Shown here in pieces: positions 31,326-32,319 of a stretch of 32,319 nt of DNA (within the stretch, counting starts at the first letter, position 1; the number at the start of each line of letters is the position of its first letter). The stretch spans positions 1 to 32,319 of the forward strand of contig CAKRMK010000036.1 in NCBI GenBank assembly GCA_934364795.1, given 5' to 3'. The notes under the pieces are model-generated. The model had not been told where the DNA came from, made no database searches, and was given only the letters and a program-made list of their open reading frames with translations. Both the position numbers and the translations under genes were made by a program. This stretch comes from an uncultured Blautia sp. GTDB lineage: Bacteria; Bacillota; Clostridia; Lachnospirales; Lachnospiraceae.

Positions 31326-32195
31326 ATGAATACTTTCAATGAACCAACGGAAAAATCCGGCTATCTGGAACAGGAATTTCGTCTTTTTCATATCAAAGAC
31401 CAGACGAAACGAGAATTTGTCTATCATTATCACGATTTTCATAAGGTGATCGTATTTCTGTCAGGAAAAGCTGCTTACCACATTGAGGGAAAATCCTATT
31501 ATCTGAAGCCCTGGGATATTCTTCTGGTAAACCGTCATGCTATTCACAAACCGGAAATTGATTTCTCCGTTCCTTATGAACGTTTTGTTCTGTGGATTCA
31601 GGATGATATTGCACAAAGTGATCTGCTTCGCTGCTTTCAGAAAGCTAACGACCGAAGTTTTAATCTGATCCGTCTGGACTCCCAGACGCAGGAGCGGCTG
31701 AAACAGCTTCTTTATGAACTGGAATCCGCTTTAAAGGAAGCGGTCCAGACAGACAGCCGATTCGGAAGTGATCTTCTTGGAAATGCACTTTTTACACAGT
31801 TTATGGTTTATGTAAACCGCATTTTTCTGGAAAAACAATATATTTTTGACACCCATTCTTATACCTGCGATTCACAGATTGAAGAATTGCTACGCTATAT
31901 CAACCAGAATCTGACGGAAGAACTTTCCATCGAAGCACTTGCCAGAAAATACTATCTTAGCAAGTATCATATGATGCGAAAATTCAAAGAAGAAACAGGG
32001 TATACTATTCACAATTATATTGTAAACAAACGGCTTCTCCTGGCCCGGACGAAAATTCAGGAGGGAATACCGGTGCTTAAGGCTGCACAGCTTAGTGGAT
32101 TTTCTGATTACACCACCTTTTCCAGAGCTTATAAAAAACAATTTGGTGTTGCGCCAAGCTACAAAGATGGAAAAATCAGTTCGGTGGCTGACTAA
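31326..32195 (+). CDS. AraC family transcriptional regulator with cupin sensor domain
   Basis: About 289 residues. An N-terminal cupin-type sensor (YHYHDFHKVIVFLSGKAAYH, then IEGKSYYLKPWDILLVN, with metal-site-like His residues) is followed by a helical linker. The C-terminal AraC DNA-binding domain has two helix-turn-helix motifs: LSIEALARKYYLSKYHMMRK with FKEETGYTIHNYIVNKRLLLA, and VLKAAQLSGFSDYTTFSRAY with KKQFGVAPSYK. Such regulators usually respond to a sugar or related small molecule and activate a nearby operon, which lies beyond the window. The frame opens with a GTG at 31314, but GAGG lies six bases before the ATG at 31326 (MNTFNEP). The 5' leader appears to be made almost entirely of repeat copy 4. 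Confidence 0.92.
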   Translation: MNTFNEPTEKSGYLEQEFRLFHIKDQTKREFVYHYHDFHKVIVFLSGKAAYHIEGKSYYLKPWDILLVNRHAIHKPEIDFSVPYERFVLWIQDDIAQSDLLRCFQKANDRSFNLIRLDSQTQERLKQLLYELESALKEAVQTDSRFGSDLLGNALFTQFMVYVNRIFLEKQYIFDTHSYTCDSQIEELLRYINQNLTEELSIEALARKYYLSKYHMMRKFKEETGYTIHNYIVNKRLLLARTKIQEGIPVLKAAQLSGFSDYTTFSRAYKKQFGVAPSYKDGKISSVAD

Positions 32196-32319
32196 TGTTT
32201 GCTTATTGCTATTTAATGTGGTAAGGGTTGGTTTCCCGGACTCGGTTTTGCAAGGTATATTCCACGCAGACCGGAGCAACATTCCGCAAAGCTAACTGGT
32301 AACTGCGACTAAGACGCTC

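Noticed and set aside
32196..32319. GC-richer right edge with short inverted segments.
   Set aside because: No tRNA cloverleaf, terminator or coding frame could be supported within the 124 bases.

Overview
The window looks like a chromosomal segment from a low-to-mid GC Gram-positive anaerobe of the Clostridia, most likely Lachnospiraceae. This is inferred from AGGAGG-type ribosome binding sites, frequent TTG/GTG starts, an FMN-riboswitch-controlled RibU, DegV, DUF975, a Csp-like S8 protease, diaminopimelate synthesis, Tp47-like and BIG2 surface proteins, and an interspersed repeat whose translated shadow resembles 'hypothetical proteins' I associate with this family. No rRNA, tRNA, CRISPR array or intact insertion sequence was seen.

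Layout. 1-136: left edge, no gene I can support. 137-3125 (minus): an S8 protease, then a CBM9-like gene whose 3' end runs into the C-terminal remnant of a glycoside hydrolase. 3183-6294: an MMPL exporter with a small coiled-coil membrane partner, divergent from a TetR-type regulator. 6406-6996: a secreted-looking, extremely acidic Asp/Ser/Gly/Tyr protein, followed by a bidirectional terminator. 7122-8685 (minus): promoter, FMN riboswitch, intrinsic terminator, ribU, Nudix hydrolase. 8700-14474: MFS-like remnant, MscS channel, DUF1294, tex, DUF975, DegV. 14673-18777 (minus): prfB with a programmed frameshift, an ACT-domain protein, homoserine dehydrogenase and aspartate kinase.

The most interesting part is 19059-29625. 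Two plus-strand genes (a NusG-domain-II membrane protein and a Gx-transporter-like membrane protein) converge on a minus-strand set: a 1299-residue Tp47-like/BIG2 surface protein, a roughly 994-residue membrane-anchored protein with six FMN-binding domains, a 234-residue single-FMN-domain membrane protein, a NapH-like 4Fe-4S membrane protein and ApbE, the FMN transferase that would flavinylate the FMN domains. Together they look like a flavin-based extracytoplasmic electron-transfer system, built as a chain of covalent flavins fed by a membrane iron-sulfur protein. RibU, 11 kb away, could supply flavin.

The second notable element is a 164-165 bp interspersed repeat (three full copies and one internally deleted copy, all in the same orientation). 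It is a nested long inverted repeat with TA at both ends. Its arms differ between copies in compensatory ways and with many G-U pairs, consistent with a conserved RNA fold on the plus strand. One copy lies exactly where the 5' UTR of an AraC-type regulator should be (31142-31306). Other repeats are a 28-nt hairpin found twice, a T-rich 14-15 bp minisatellite upstream of dapF, and Pro/Thr-rich coding repeats in the two large surface proteins. The right edge (32196-32319) holds nothing I can identify.
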